Of a stretch of 64,000 nucleotides of DNA, positions 37,238 through 44,552 are shown one piece after another; within the stretch, counting starts at the first letter, position 1, and each line of letters begins with the position of its first letter. Location: positions 35,724 to 99,723 of the forward strand of contig NZ_JAQTZU010000014.1 in assembly GCF_028687615.1 (NCBI RefSeq). The letters are read 5' to 3'. Below the pieces are notes generated by a model. It made no database searches and was not told the origin of the DNA. It saw only the letters and a program-made list of their open reading frames with translations. The stretch is from Methylovulum sp. GTDB taxonomy: Bacteria; Pseudomonadota; Gammaproteobacteria; Methylococcales; Methylomonadaceae. The translations under genes and the position numbers were made by a program.

Positions 37238-37894
37238 ATGCACTTTGAGATTTTGGTTGAGGGGCAATGCGAAAATACCGCTTTATCCATATTAATGCCA
37301 AAAATTATTGGCGAATATCGCCAACCCCATACTTGGAATATTCGCCCGCATCGAGGTATTGGCAAACTGCCAGAGAATCCTGCCGCAGAGCCTAATAAAA
37401 ACGATCAGACACTATTGCACAATTTACCTGCAAAATTAAAAAGCTACGGCATAGAACAAAACCCAAATTTGGTCGTGCTTGTGTTGGTTGACCTTGATGA
37501 TAAAGCAGATTGCATAGCATTTAAAAATCAATTGCTGGCTTTATTGGATTATTGCGAAATTAAGCCGCGCACCTTATTCCGTATTGCCGTTGAAGAATTG
37601 GAAGCGTGGTTTTTAGGAGATGCAGCCGCATTAAAATCCGCCTATCCTGATGTACGGCAAGATATTCTCGATAATTATGTACAAGACTCACAAATCGGCA
37701 CATGGGAACTTTTAGCTGAAGCCATTCATTTGGGTGGAATTGATGCTTTGTTATTGAAAAACAAGCGTTCGCCTTTAGTGCTTGAAGAAAAAAGAAAATG
37801 GGCAAAAGAAATCTCCCGACATTTAAACGTTGATCAAAACCAATCACCTAGTTTTTGCTGTTTTCGGGATGGTTTACGACGGATGGCAATCTGA
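37238..37894 (+). CDS. DUF4276-like TOPRIM protein, partner of the ATPase
   Basis: 218 residues. FEILVEGQCENTALSILMPK gives the TOPRIM Glu (VEGxxE), and NLVVLVLVDLDDKADCIAF gives the DxD metal motif; VEELEAWFLGDAAALKSAYP and SPSFCCFRDGLRRM are typical of DUF4276. TOPRIM domains of OLD/GajA/AriB-type proteins cut nucleic acid or tRNA. The gene is co-directional and nearly contiguous with the ATPase. Confidence 0.87.
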   Translation: MHFEILVEGQCENTALSILMPKIIGEYRQPHTWNIRPHRGIGKLPENPAAEPNKNDQTLLHNLPAKLKSYGIEQNPNLVVLVLVDLDDKADCIAFKNQLLALLDYCEIKPRTLFRIAVEELEAWFLGDAAALKSAYPDVRQDILDNYVQDSQIGTWELLAEAIHLGGIDALLLKNKRSPLVLEEKRKWAKEISRHLNVDQNQSPSFCCFRDGLRRMAI

Positions 37895-37951
37895 GCCAAC
37901 AATTGAAATTAGAAGGGTCATGCCCAAAAATCATCACTGTATGTAAACAGG

Positions 37952-37979
37952 CCTTTCTGATTTCAAAAACCTGAAAGGT
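37952..37979. repeat. REP palindrome, degenerate
   Basis: CCTTTCTGATTTCAAAAACC and its partner CTGAAAGG; a weaker member of the AGACCTGTCAGG family. It marks the boundary between the ATPase/TOPRIM pair and the resumption of the Ter operon. Confidence 0.6.
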
Positions 37980-38024
37980 TTTGCTGCTCAATATCCCAAA
38001 ATCTCATTCCAAACTCACCATAAA

Positions 38025-39221
38025 ATGCCCAAAAAACACACCATCCCCCTAGCTACCGGCACACTCCACCTCAACCTAATTCCGGGCAAAATCCCCCTCC
38101 ATCGCTTATTAGGCTTTGCCGCCCGCGTCAGCAGCAAGCGCAAGTTTTTGCTGGTCAGCAAGGTGCTGGGCAAGCACTATCCCGTGTCACCTAAAATGAT
38201 GGCCTGGTCTTATCGGGCTTTGGCGCGCTTGGTGTTGAAGCAAAAAATCGCCGCGCCGTCGTTATGGATAGGTATGGCGGAGACGGCGACGGGCTTGGGT
38301 TATGGCGTGTTTGCCGCCGCTTGCCATGAAGGTGTGCAAGATGCGCTGTTCATGCAAACCACGCGCTATGTGTTTGAAGGTTGTGACCGGCTGGAATTTG
38401 AAGAGGCACACAGTCACGCTACTGACTTTTTTTTATATTATCCTGAGCAAACGATAAATCGGCAGCTATTCCAAACCGCGCGGACTTTGGTGCTGGTTGA
38501 TGATGAAATCAGCACAGGCAAAACCTTTTTGCGCTTGATTAAAGCCTACCAAGTGGTCAATCCGCAGTTGGAAAAAGTATTCATCGTCAGTCTGGTGAAT
38601 TTCGCCCATGCTGCTGACCGACATTTTCTGGAAACCGAGTCGGGTGTGGAAGTCGAATGGGTGTGTTTCCGCGAAGGTGTGTTGCATTTTGACGATAGCC
38701 ACAACGCCGCGCTGGACGGAATCACCATCAACGTCTCCGGCAATGGCGGCTGCAAAAAGCATCTGCTGGCTTGGCCTGGACGCTTCGGCATGGCGGCCCC
38801 CTTGCACTGGCAAGCGGGGACGCTGGAACGGCTGTTGCCGCTGTTAGGAGCTGGCGACGCTGACCCGCGCCCGGTGTTGGTGTTAGGCACGGGCGAATGC
38901 AACCCGCCCGCAATCATGCTGGGGCGGGAGTTGGAGCGGGCGGGTTATAAAGTCAAAGTGCAAAGCACCACCCGCTCGCCTATCCACCCAGGCAATGCCA
39001 TCGGTTCGGTGTGCCAGTTCACCGACAATTACGACGATAACATCCCGAATTTTCTCTACAATCTGGATTTGTCCGCGTATCGGCAAATCATTTTGTGCCA
39101 TGAAACGCCGCTGAATGACGCAGTGCTAAGCCGTTTACACGCTTGGCAGGCGATCAGCGCACGTTTCCAACTTACCAACCAGTCCACCCACGATGCAACG
39201 TTACATTTTTTTAGACCTTGA
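38025..39221 (+). CDS. Ter-operon phosphoribosyltransferase with TRSP-type C terminus
   Basis: 398 residues. The N-terminal PRTase fold (about 1-210) has the PRPP-binding motif LVLVDDEISTGKTFLRLIKA. The C-terminal domain (about 270-395, VLGTGECNPPAIMLGRELER, STTRSPIHPGNAIGSV, CHETPLNDAV) matches the TRSP domain of Ter-linked phosphoribosyltransferases. It probably attaches ribose-5-phosphate to a base-like compound. The last 29 bp overlap the HAD gene, indicating tight coupling. Confidence 0.88.
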   Translation: MPKKHTIPLATGTLHLNLIPGKIPLHRLLGFAARVSSKRKFLLVSKVLGKHYPVSPKMMAWSYRALARLVLKQKIAAPSLWIGMAETATGLGYGVFAAACHEGVQDALFMQTTRYVFEGCDRLEFEEAHSHATDFFLYYPEQTINRQLFQTARTLVLVDDEISTGKTFLRLIKAYQVVNPQLEKVFIVSLVNFAHAADRHFLETESGVEVEWVCFREGVLHFDDSHNAALDGITINVSGNGGCKKHLLAWPGRFGMAAPLHWQAGTLERLLPLLGAGDADPRPVLVLGTGECNPPAIMLGRELERAGYKVKVQSTTRSPIHPGNAIGSVCQFTDNYDDNIPNFLYNLDLSAYRQIILCHETPLNDAVLSRLHAWQAISARFQLTNQSTHDATLHFFRP

Positions 39222-39942
39222 CGACACCTTGTTCCAAACTCTGCACAAATGCCCCGATGCCGACGACCCCCGGTTGCAAGTACGGGCGTTATTGTCGGAC
39301 GGCACCGCCAACTCTTACGCCACCCACAAGCAACAATGGCTATGGCAATGGTTTGAGCAAGACTTCAAAATCATCCCCGTCACCGGACGCGACGCCGGCG
39401 AATTCGCCCGTGTGCAATTGCCGTTTGCCGAAGAGTCGGTCATCATCCACGGCGCGGTGATTTTGGATAAGCAACGCCAAATCGACCCACAATGGCTGGC
39501 GCGACTGCAAGCCGAATTGCCGGATTATTATGAAAAGCTGTTGGCAGTTTGGCAGGACGTGGAACGCTTCGCCGCCCGCTACCCAGGTTACAAACCGCGC
39601 CTGGTCAACGAATTTGAGGTCACTTGGTATGGCGTCATCAAACACAGCGAAGGCAGGGAAGACGCGCTACGGCTGATGCTGAACGAAGTCATCATCAACC
39701 ACCCGCACCTGCGCGACAGGAGTTTGTATTGGCATTTGAACGGCAATAATCTCGCCGTATTGCCAGACATCATCCGCAAAGAACACGCGGTGAGCTTCTT
39801 GCTGGAACGCTACCGGCAACAACACCCCGAATTGTTCACCTTTGCCGCAGGCGACAGCCACACCGACGCGCCGTTCATGGCCTTATGCGATTACGCGCTA
39901 ATTCCTAAAGATACCCAGTTGCATCAGCGGTTGGCGGGGTAG
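39193..39942 (+). CDS. HAD-superfamily phosphatase of the Ter operon
   Basis: 249 residues. Motif I IFLDLDDTLF, motif II IIPVTGRD, motif III Lys in the RKEHAVSFLLERY region, motif IV FAAGDSHTDAPFM. Cof/SPP-like cap type. It would dephosphorylate the product of the phosphoribosyltransferase steps. Overlaps the preceding gene by 29 bp. Confidence 0.9.
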   Translation: MQRYIFLDLDDTLFQTLHKCPDADDPRLQVRALLSDGTANSYATHKQQWLWQWFEQDFKIIPVTGRDAGEFARVQLPFAEESVIIHGAVILDKQRQIDPQWLARLQAELPDYYEKLLAVWQDVERFAARYPGYKPRLVNEFEVTWYGVIKHSEGREDALRLMLNEVIINHPHLRDRSLYWHLNGNNLAVLPDIIRKEHAVSFLLERYRQQHPELFTFAAGDSHTDAPFMALCDYALIPKDTQLHQRLAG

Positions 39943-40406
39943 CAATGAGCGGGCGGGTGTAGGGCCAATGCCGTTAAGTTAAGTTAAGATATAAATTATT
40001 AAAATCAATCTGTTACGAAGGAAAGATTGCAAAATATCAAATATAACCATTTGATTTTTAAGTTTGTTTTCTTAACTTAATGGCATTGAAGCGTAGGGTG
40101 GGAAAACAGCTTTATCGTCAGCATTTCTAGGGGCTACAGAATGGCTTTTAAACGAAACGGTAGTCCTGCAATCGGAATGATTTGTAAAAAGTCAAGCCTA
40201 CCGATTTATTGGGTCGAATGCCCGTACTTCAAGGCGTACAGTCATCGCAATATTTTATTGACAAATCTATTATCATTCCGATTGCGGAACTACCAACGAA
40301 ACATTCACGGGGATTGTCAATATTCCTGAATATTTAACAAGGGTTAAAATAGCCAATCCATTTTTGACCATCTTCCCATCAGGGTTACATTTGAGAGGAA
40401 TTTGTA
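39943..40406. other. Non-coding gap in the Ter operon
   Basis: 464 bp. Holds a long AT-rich segment with inverted ends (TGCCGTTAAGTTAAG near 39969 and TTCTTAACTTAATGGCA near 40070), possibly another MITE, and the 136-bp element at 40159-40294. No gene of its own. Confidence 0.6.
40159..40294. mobile_element. 136-bp MITE, GGTAGTCCTGCAATCGGAAT family, copy 1
   Basis: Terminal repeats of 23 bp at 40159-40181 and 40272-40294 (one mismatch). An inverted second copy of the same length and near-identical sequence lies at 63181-63316. The apparent 62-codon ORF starting 40141 is formed by this repeat. Confidence 0.9.
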
Positions 40407-40530
40407 ATGGTAGATTTTATCGCGGCTTTTAAAGAAGGGTTAAGTGCGGCTGAGATAGCTGATAAAAACAAACGAGAAATTGATTCAGTATTTAAACAAT
40501 TAAATCAACAACTCGCATTGGAAACTAATG

Positions 40531-40571
40531 AAAAAATAAAAATAAAAATAAAAATAAAAATAAAAATAAAA
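40531..40571 (+). repeat. AAAAAT hexanucleotide tandem repeat
   Basis: About six to seven copies of a 6-bp unit, coding for alternating Ile-Lys in the broken gene. The unit length keeps frame, so it would change protein length rather than switch expression. Confidence 0.85.
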
Positions 40572-40806
40572 GGCTCTATATGGGTTTCAAGGTCTTTTGC
40601 TAAAGATGTACGGCAAGCCGTTAATAAGCATGGCAACATTAAAAATACCCGTCATTCCGGCAGGGATTGCCGGAATCCAGATGCCAAGGATGGCATCTGC
40701 CAACTTCGTACAGTTAAAAACAATCGAATTGTTCGTTTTTTCGTTCGATTTTCGTCATTTTGCGTGATTATTAACGATAAAAAGACCCCAAAACCCATAT
40801 AGAGCC
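40572..40806. mobile_element. 235-bp inverted-repeat element, GGCTCTATATGGGTTT ends
   Basis: Left end 40572-40594 and right end 40784-40806 agree at about 20 of 23 positions. An A-run flanks both sides. A solo end occurs at 61437-61464. The interior includes a GTCATTCCGG/CCGGAAT REP hairpin. No transposase inside. Confidence 0.82.
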
Positions 40807-40997
40807 AAAAAAATTCCTCAAAGAAGTTGAATCAGACCCTATTGATATTGACACATCCAGTTTTGATGGCTATAGAAAATCTATAACAACTAGGGAATTC
40901 AAATCTGAACCGACAAAGCCATTACCAAATCAGAACGTCATAGAAAAATTGATTGGCAGGGAACTGCCAGAATGGAGGATTACTGGATTCCTATCGT

Positions 40998-41014
40998 TTT
41001 ATGCCGTTTGGGTA
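40998..41014 (+). repeat. 17-bp mini-insert, near the end of the broken gene
   Basis: TTTATGCCG-TTT-GGGTA; differs from the consensus unit at one arm base. Its presence opens a frame that joins the broken gene to the phosphoribosyltransferase at 41042. Confidence 0.5.
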
Positions 41015-41041
41015 CACCAACTTTCTCTTAACTCTCAAAAC

Positions 41042-42136
41042 ATGACCAAAATCCCCTTCTCAGGCAGCTACCCCGTCGATGATGTTGAGTTCCTGCTCAA
41101 ACAAATCACTATCGAAAACACCCCGATAGCGGTCAAAGAAGCCCTGATCCAATCGGGGCAGAAACATTATTCGCAAATGCTCAGCCATGAGTCTTTGCCT
41201 TCGGCGGCGTATCTGGAGTTGTTCCGGCAGGCGATGGCGGTGAACAGGCAGCGGATGGCGGCGGATATTATCAGTTTGGCGGCGGGTATAGTCGCCACGC
41301 GCCCGCATGGGGTCACGCTGGTGTCGTTGGCGCGGGCGGGGACGCCGATTGGGGTGTTGTTGAAGCGGGTGTTGCAAAGCTATCACCACATTAACGCGGC
41401 GCATTATTCCATTTCCATCATCCGCGATGTCGGCATCGACACCCATGCCTTGCGCCATATCCTGCAACGCCACGCGCCGGAAACGCTGGTGTTTGTCGAT
41501 GGCTGGACGGGGAAGGGCGTGATCGGGCGGCAATTGGCGGCGAGTTTGCAGCGGTTTGCCGAAACGGATAATGTTACTATACCCGCCGAGCTTTATGTGT
41601 TGGCGGATTTGTCCGGCACGGCGGCGGTGGCGGCTTCGGCGGAAGATTATTTGATCCCCTCGTGCATTTTGAACGCCACGGTGTCGGGTTTGGTCAGCCG
41701 TTCGGTGTATGATGTGCAAACCGCCGCCGCAGCCGATTTTCACGGTTGTGTGTTTTATCAGGATTTTGCCGAACACGATTTGTCGGTTTTTTTTATTGAC
41801 GAAATCCTCGCCAGCGTCGCCGGGCAATGGCGCCATCCGCAACGAGACATCCGCCCCGCCCACTACCAAGCCGGACAAGCGGCAATCTCAGAGAAACTGC
41901 TTACCGATTTGGCAACGCGGTATAATGTCAGCCAAACTAATTTCATCAAACCGGGCATCGGTGAAGCGACCCGTGTATTTTTACGCCGTGAAGCCCGTTT
42001 GTTGTTGTTGCAAGATGATGCCGCAGAAGCGACGTTACATTTGCGGTGGTTGGCCGAGTCCCGCGCCATCCCGATAGTCGTCTGTCCTGATTTACCTTAC
42101 CGCGCCGTAGCCTTAATCAAAGAGATAACCCTATGA
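41042..42136 (+). CDS. StiP/PELOTA-type phosphoribosyltransferase of the Ter operon
   Basis: 364 residues from the ATG at 41042; the frame is open further up only because of the remnant above. VTLVSLARAGTPIGVLLKRV and the PRPP loop LVFVDGWTGKGVIGRQLA define a PRTase; the C-terminal 90 residues (NFIKPGIGEATRVFLRREAR, AIPIVVCPDLPYRAVALI) match the PELOTA-like RNA-binding part of these proteins. Databases often call the family cysteine protease StiP. Overlaps the next gene by 4 bp (ATGA). Confidence 0.87.
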   Translation: MTKIPFSGSYPVDDVEFLLKQITIENTPIAVKEALIQSGQKHYSQMLSHESLPSAAYLELFRQAMAVNRQRMAADIISLAAGIVATRPHGVTLVSLARAGTPIGVLLKRVLQSYHHINAAHYSISIIRDVGIDTHALRHILQRHAPETLVFVDGWTGKGVIGRQLAASLQRFAETDNVTIPAELYVLADLSGTAAVAASAEDYLIPSCILNATVSGLVSRSVYDVQTAAAADFHGCVFYQDFAEHDLSVFFIDEILASVAGQWRHPQRDIRPAHYQAGQAAISEKLLTDLATRYNVSQTNFIKPGIGEATRVFLRREARLLLLQDDAAEATLHLRWLAESRAIPIVVCPDLPYRAVALIKEITL

Positions 42137-43080
42137 CCATGCTCCATCCTTCATTGCCCGAATTGTTTTCTCCGTGGATGTTAGGCGCACCGCTTTATAT
42201 GCCCGCACACCGGCGGGATTTGGTGGCGATTGCCAATGGCGAGAAACTCAAATTTTTACGTTCGATGATTTTTTGTACCGAAGACGCGGTATTGCATCAA
42301 GATATTGACAGTAGTTTGCAGCATCTGGCCTCGTGTTTGCCAGATTTTGACGCCACACCTGGACGTTACCGTTTTATCCGCGTCCGTAATCCGATTGTGT
42401 TGGCACGCTTGTTGGAATTGCCTGCGATTGAAAAAATTGACGGCTTTGTGTTGCCAAAATTCACTGAAAAGGTCTTCGATGCCTATTTTGACCAATTGCA
42501 TGGCACCTCTTTTAAAGTCATGCCGACCCTGGAAACCCGCGAGGTTTTTGATAGCCAAGAGATGATCCGTTTATGTGGACGCTTAACCCAAGCCGATGTT
42601 TTTCCACGCATCTTGATGTTGCGTATCGGCGGCAACGATTTGATGAACGTGTTGGGTATCCGCAGGCCGCGCCTGATGACGATTTATGACACGCCGATGG
42701 GCTGTGTGATTTCGCAATTGGTGACGCTGTTTAAGCCGCATAATTTCGCACTGTCCGCGCCTGTGTTTGACTATCTTAACGATACCGTGACCTTGCAACG
42801 GGAAATTGTCTTGGATTTGGCGCATGGCTTGACGGGCAAGACCGCCATCCATCCTGATCAAATTGAGGCTATCGAAGGCGCCTATGAGGTTGACAGGGAA
42901 GATTACGAAATGGCCTTGAGCCTGAATGAAGATGACGCCCCCGCCGTGTTCAAGATGCACAATAGCATGTGCGAAGTCGCCACCCATCAGCAATGGAGCA
43001 AAGCTATCCTTAACCGGCATCACTGTTACGGTGTTAAAATGCCCAGGACACGGGAGCAATACGCTGAATTATCCGGTTAA
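42133..43080 (+). CDS. Ter-operon HpcH/citrate-lyase-like C-C bond lyase
   Basis: 315 residues. LGAPLYMPAHRRDLVAIANG, RFIRVRNPIVLARLLELP, ILMLRIGGNDLMNVLGIRRP and KTAIHPDQIEAIEGAYEV follow the TIM-barrel lyase (HpcH/CitE) plan, with conserved Arg and Glu/Asp metal ligands. Belongs to the family that recurs with PRTase and ATP-grasp genes in Ter operons. Translationally coupled to the PRTase gene. Confidence 0.9.
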   Translation: MTMLHPSLPELFSPWMLGAPLYMPAHRRDLVAIANGEKLKFLRSMIFCTEDAVLHQDIDSSLQHLASCLPDFDATPGRYRFIRVRNPIVLARLLELPAIEKIDGFVLPKFTEKVFDAYFDQLHGTSFKVMPTLETREVFDSQEMIRLCGRLTQADVFPRILMLRIGGNDLMNVLGIRRPRLMTIYDTPMGCVISQLVTLFKPHNFALSAPVFDYLNDTVTLQREIVLDLAHGLTGKTAIHPDQIEAIEGAYEVDREDYEMALSLNEDDAPAVFKMHNSMCEVATHQQWSKAILNRHHCYGVKMPRTREQYAELSG

Positions 43081-43112
43081 TTTCCACCCACCCACTAAAT
43101 CAGGAGCACATC

Positions 43113-43565
43113 ATGAGTTTTGATAACTTTCTTAATCAACTAAAAACGAAAGCCAACGAATTAAAAACGGAAGCGTTAAAATTTAAAAACAAAGATTTTT
43201 TAAATGCCGCGATGGCGGGTTCGGCCTTGGTGGCGATGGCGGATGGCAGTGTCAGTGCCGAAGAAAAACAAAAAATGATCAAATTCATCGAAGGCCACGA
43301 CGCTTTATCTGTGTTCACCACTAGCGATGTGATCAAAGCCTTTCAGGATCATGTCGGACAACTGGAGTTTGACAAGGACATCGGCGAAGCCAAGGCTTAT
43401 CAAGCCTTGGGTAAAATGAAATCAAATTCTGACGCAGCACGTTTGTTGATCCGTATGATCATTGCCATTGCCGCTGCTGACGGGCATTTTGATGAAACGG
43501 AAAAGAAGGTCGCCGCTAAGATAGCTAAGGAATTAGGGCTGAATCCGGCGGATTTCGAATTGTAA
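43113..43565 (+). CDS. terB: TerB-family protein
   Basis: 150 residues. AAMAGSALVAMADGSVSAEE and IIAIAAADGHFDETEKKVAA are the two metal-binding helical repeats of TerB. In E. coli plasmid ter loci TerB links membrane-bound TerC to TerD. Here it ends the operon; no terC is in the window. AGGAG precedes the ATG. Confidence 0.96.
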   Translation: MSFDNFLNQLKTKANELKTEALKFKNKDFLNAAMAGSALVAMADGSVSAEEKQKMIKFIEGHDALSVFTTSDVIKAFQDHVGQLEFDKDIGEAKAYQALGKMKSNSDAARLLIRMIIAIAAADGHFDETEKKVAAKIAKELGLNPADFEL

Positions 43566-43582
43566 GGTAGTTATTCAATAAA

Positions 43583-43605
43583 GTGCCGGACATTGCGTCC
43601 GGCAC
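43583..43605. terminator. Hairpin between convergent terB and the cupredoxin gene
   Basis: GTGCCGGAC/GTCCGGCAC, 9-bp perfect stem with 5-nt loop. The flanking T-run is weak on both strands (best on the minus strand, TTTATT), so this may be a bidirectional terminator or only a barrier. Confidence 0.6.
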
Positions 43606-43616
43606 CCCTTCAAAAT

Positions 43617-44426
43617 TTACTGGCCTGCGTTGGCACAAGCAGGGGCCGGTGTCACCGCTGATGGGATGCTGCTTAAGTAAGCATAAACCGCATCCAAATC
43701 AGTATCGCTCATCTTACCGTAAATAGGCCAAGGCATGACTTGTAACAGTGAGCCAGGGGAATTGGGCGAATGCCCGGTACGCAGCGTGTTTTTAAATTGC
43801 GCTAAAGTCATACCGGCTGGCCGTCCTTTGTCGTTCGGGGTCAGATTGCGTGATACAAACGGGCCGAATTGTACACCGCCAGCCAGGTACGTCGGTGCAT
43901 TGAATTGTAGGTTTTCACCTTTGAAAGGATTGTGTCCGGCCGCATAAGTCGGGCAACTGTGGCAATCTGCACAACTGCCTTGGGCGTTGACTATATAACT
44001 GCCAGAGTAGACTTGTTTGGCCTTTTTGCCGGCCAGATCCAGTGTAATCGGTAATACTGGATTTCTGCCGCTGACGATACCCTTGCCGATACTGACGCGG
44101 GTTTCTTCCGCCGTGCGGACAGTGATTTTTCCGGTCATGCCCGGATGGATGCTGCAATGGTAGGCGAACGTACCTGCGGTTTTAAAAACGCGTGTAAAAG
44201 ATTGGTCTTTGCCCAGATTGGCTGAAGCCCATTCGCCATTGTCGGCGGTTGTGTTGTGCGTGGCGGTGTCTTTATTGGTCCAAGTGATAGAGTCACCCAG
44301 GTCAAGGGTTACGGTGGCGGGTTTAAATGCAAAGCCTTCAATAGTGACTGTGACAGGTTTTGCAAAAACGGATGTTGATGCCAGCATCAGTATGAAAGCC
44401 AGCAACGGGTAGGTGAAACGGTTCAT
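43617..44426 (-). CDS. Exported cupredoxin-cytochrome c fusion protein
   Basis: 269 residues from the ATG at 44426, preceded by GGAGG; a TTG four codons upstream is inside that site. Signal peptide of about 22 residues (ASTSVFA). Plastocyanin/azurin-like domain (about 25-105) with copper ligands His in DTATHNTTA and Cys, His, Met in YHCSIHPGM. A class I cytochrome c domain (about 120-260) has CADCH and a Met ligand near QVMPWPIYG, and the usual MSDTDLDAVYAYLSSIP end. Probably a periplasmic electron carrier. Confidence 0.92.
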   Translation of the reverse strand: MNRFTYPLLAFILMLASTSVFAKPVTVTIEGFAFKPATVTLDLGDSITWTNKDTATHNTTADNGEWASANLGKDQSFTRVFKTAGTFAYHCSIHPGMTGKITVRTAEETRVSIGKGIVSGRNPVLPITLDLAGKKAKQVYSGSYIVNAQGSCADCHSCPTYAAGHNPFKGENLQFNAPTYLAGGVQFGPFVSRNLTPNDKGRPAGMTLAQFKNTLRTGHSPNSPGSLLQVMPWPIYGKMSDTDLDAVYAYLSSIPSAVTPAPACANAGQ

Positions 44427-44552
44427 AATATCCTCCAAAAAATAATGTTTTTAGTTGTTTTTTGTGCCTTGGAGTTAAGGTTTATAGCACAGATAACGAT
44501 CTGTTTCATAGGACTTTTTTAGGATTTTGATGCGCTGGGATAATGTCAAAAA

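Larger units (their letters stand above)
40407..41031 (+). pseudogene. Broken gene of unknown function interrupted by mobile repeats
   Basis: The 5' part (MVDFIAAFKEGLSAAEIADK, DSVFKQLNQQLALETNEKI) has a coding look, then runs into a hexanucleotide repeat and a 235-bp inverted-repeat element (40572-40806). The same type of low-GC coding sequence resumes at about 40810 (FLKEVESDPIDIDTSSFDGY, EKLIGRELPEWRITGFLS) and would stop at 41029-41031 if the 17-bp unit at 40998-41014 were removed. As it stands, the frame runs on into the next gene. I do not recognise the family. It interrupts the Ter operon. Confidence 0.6.

Noticed and set aside
40141..40329. 62-codon plus-strand ORF
   Set aside because: It is formed almost entirely by the 136-bp MITE that recurs at 63181-63316; no family match and no ribosome site.
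40531..40571. Tandem repeat considered as CRISPR or phase-variable switch
   Set aside because: The units are 6 bp with no spacers, and a 6-bp unit cannot switch reading frame. No CRISPR array or cas gene was seen in the window.
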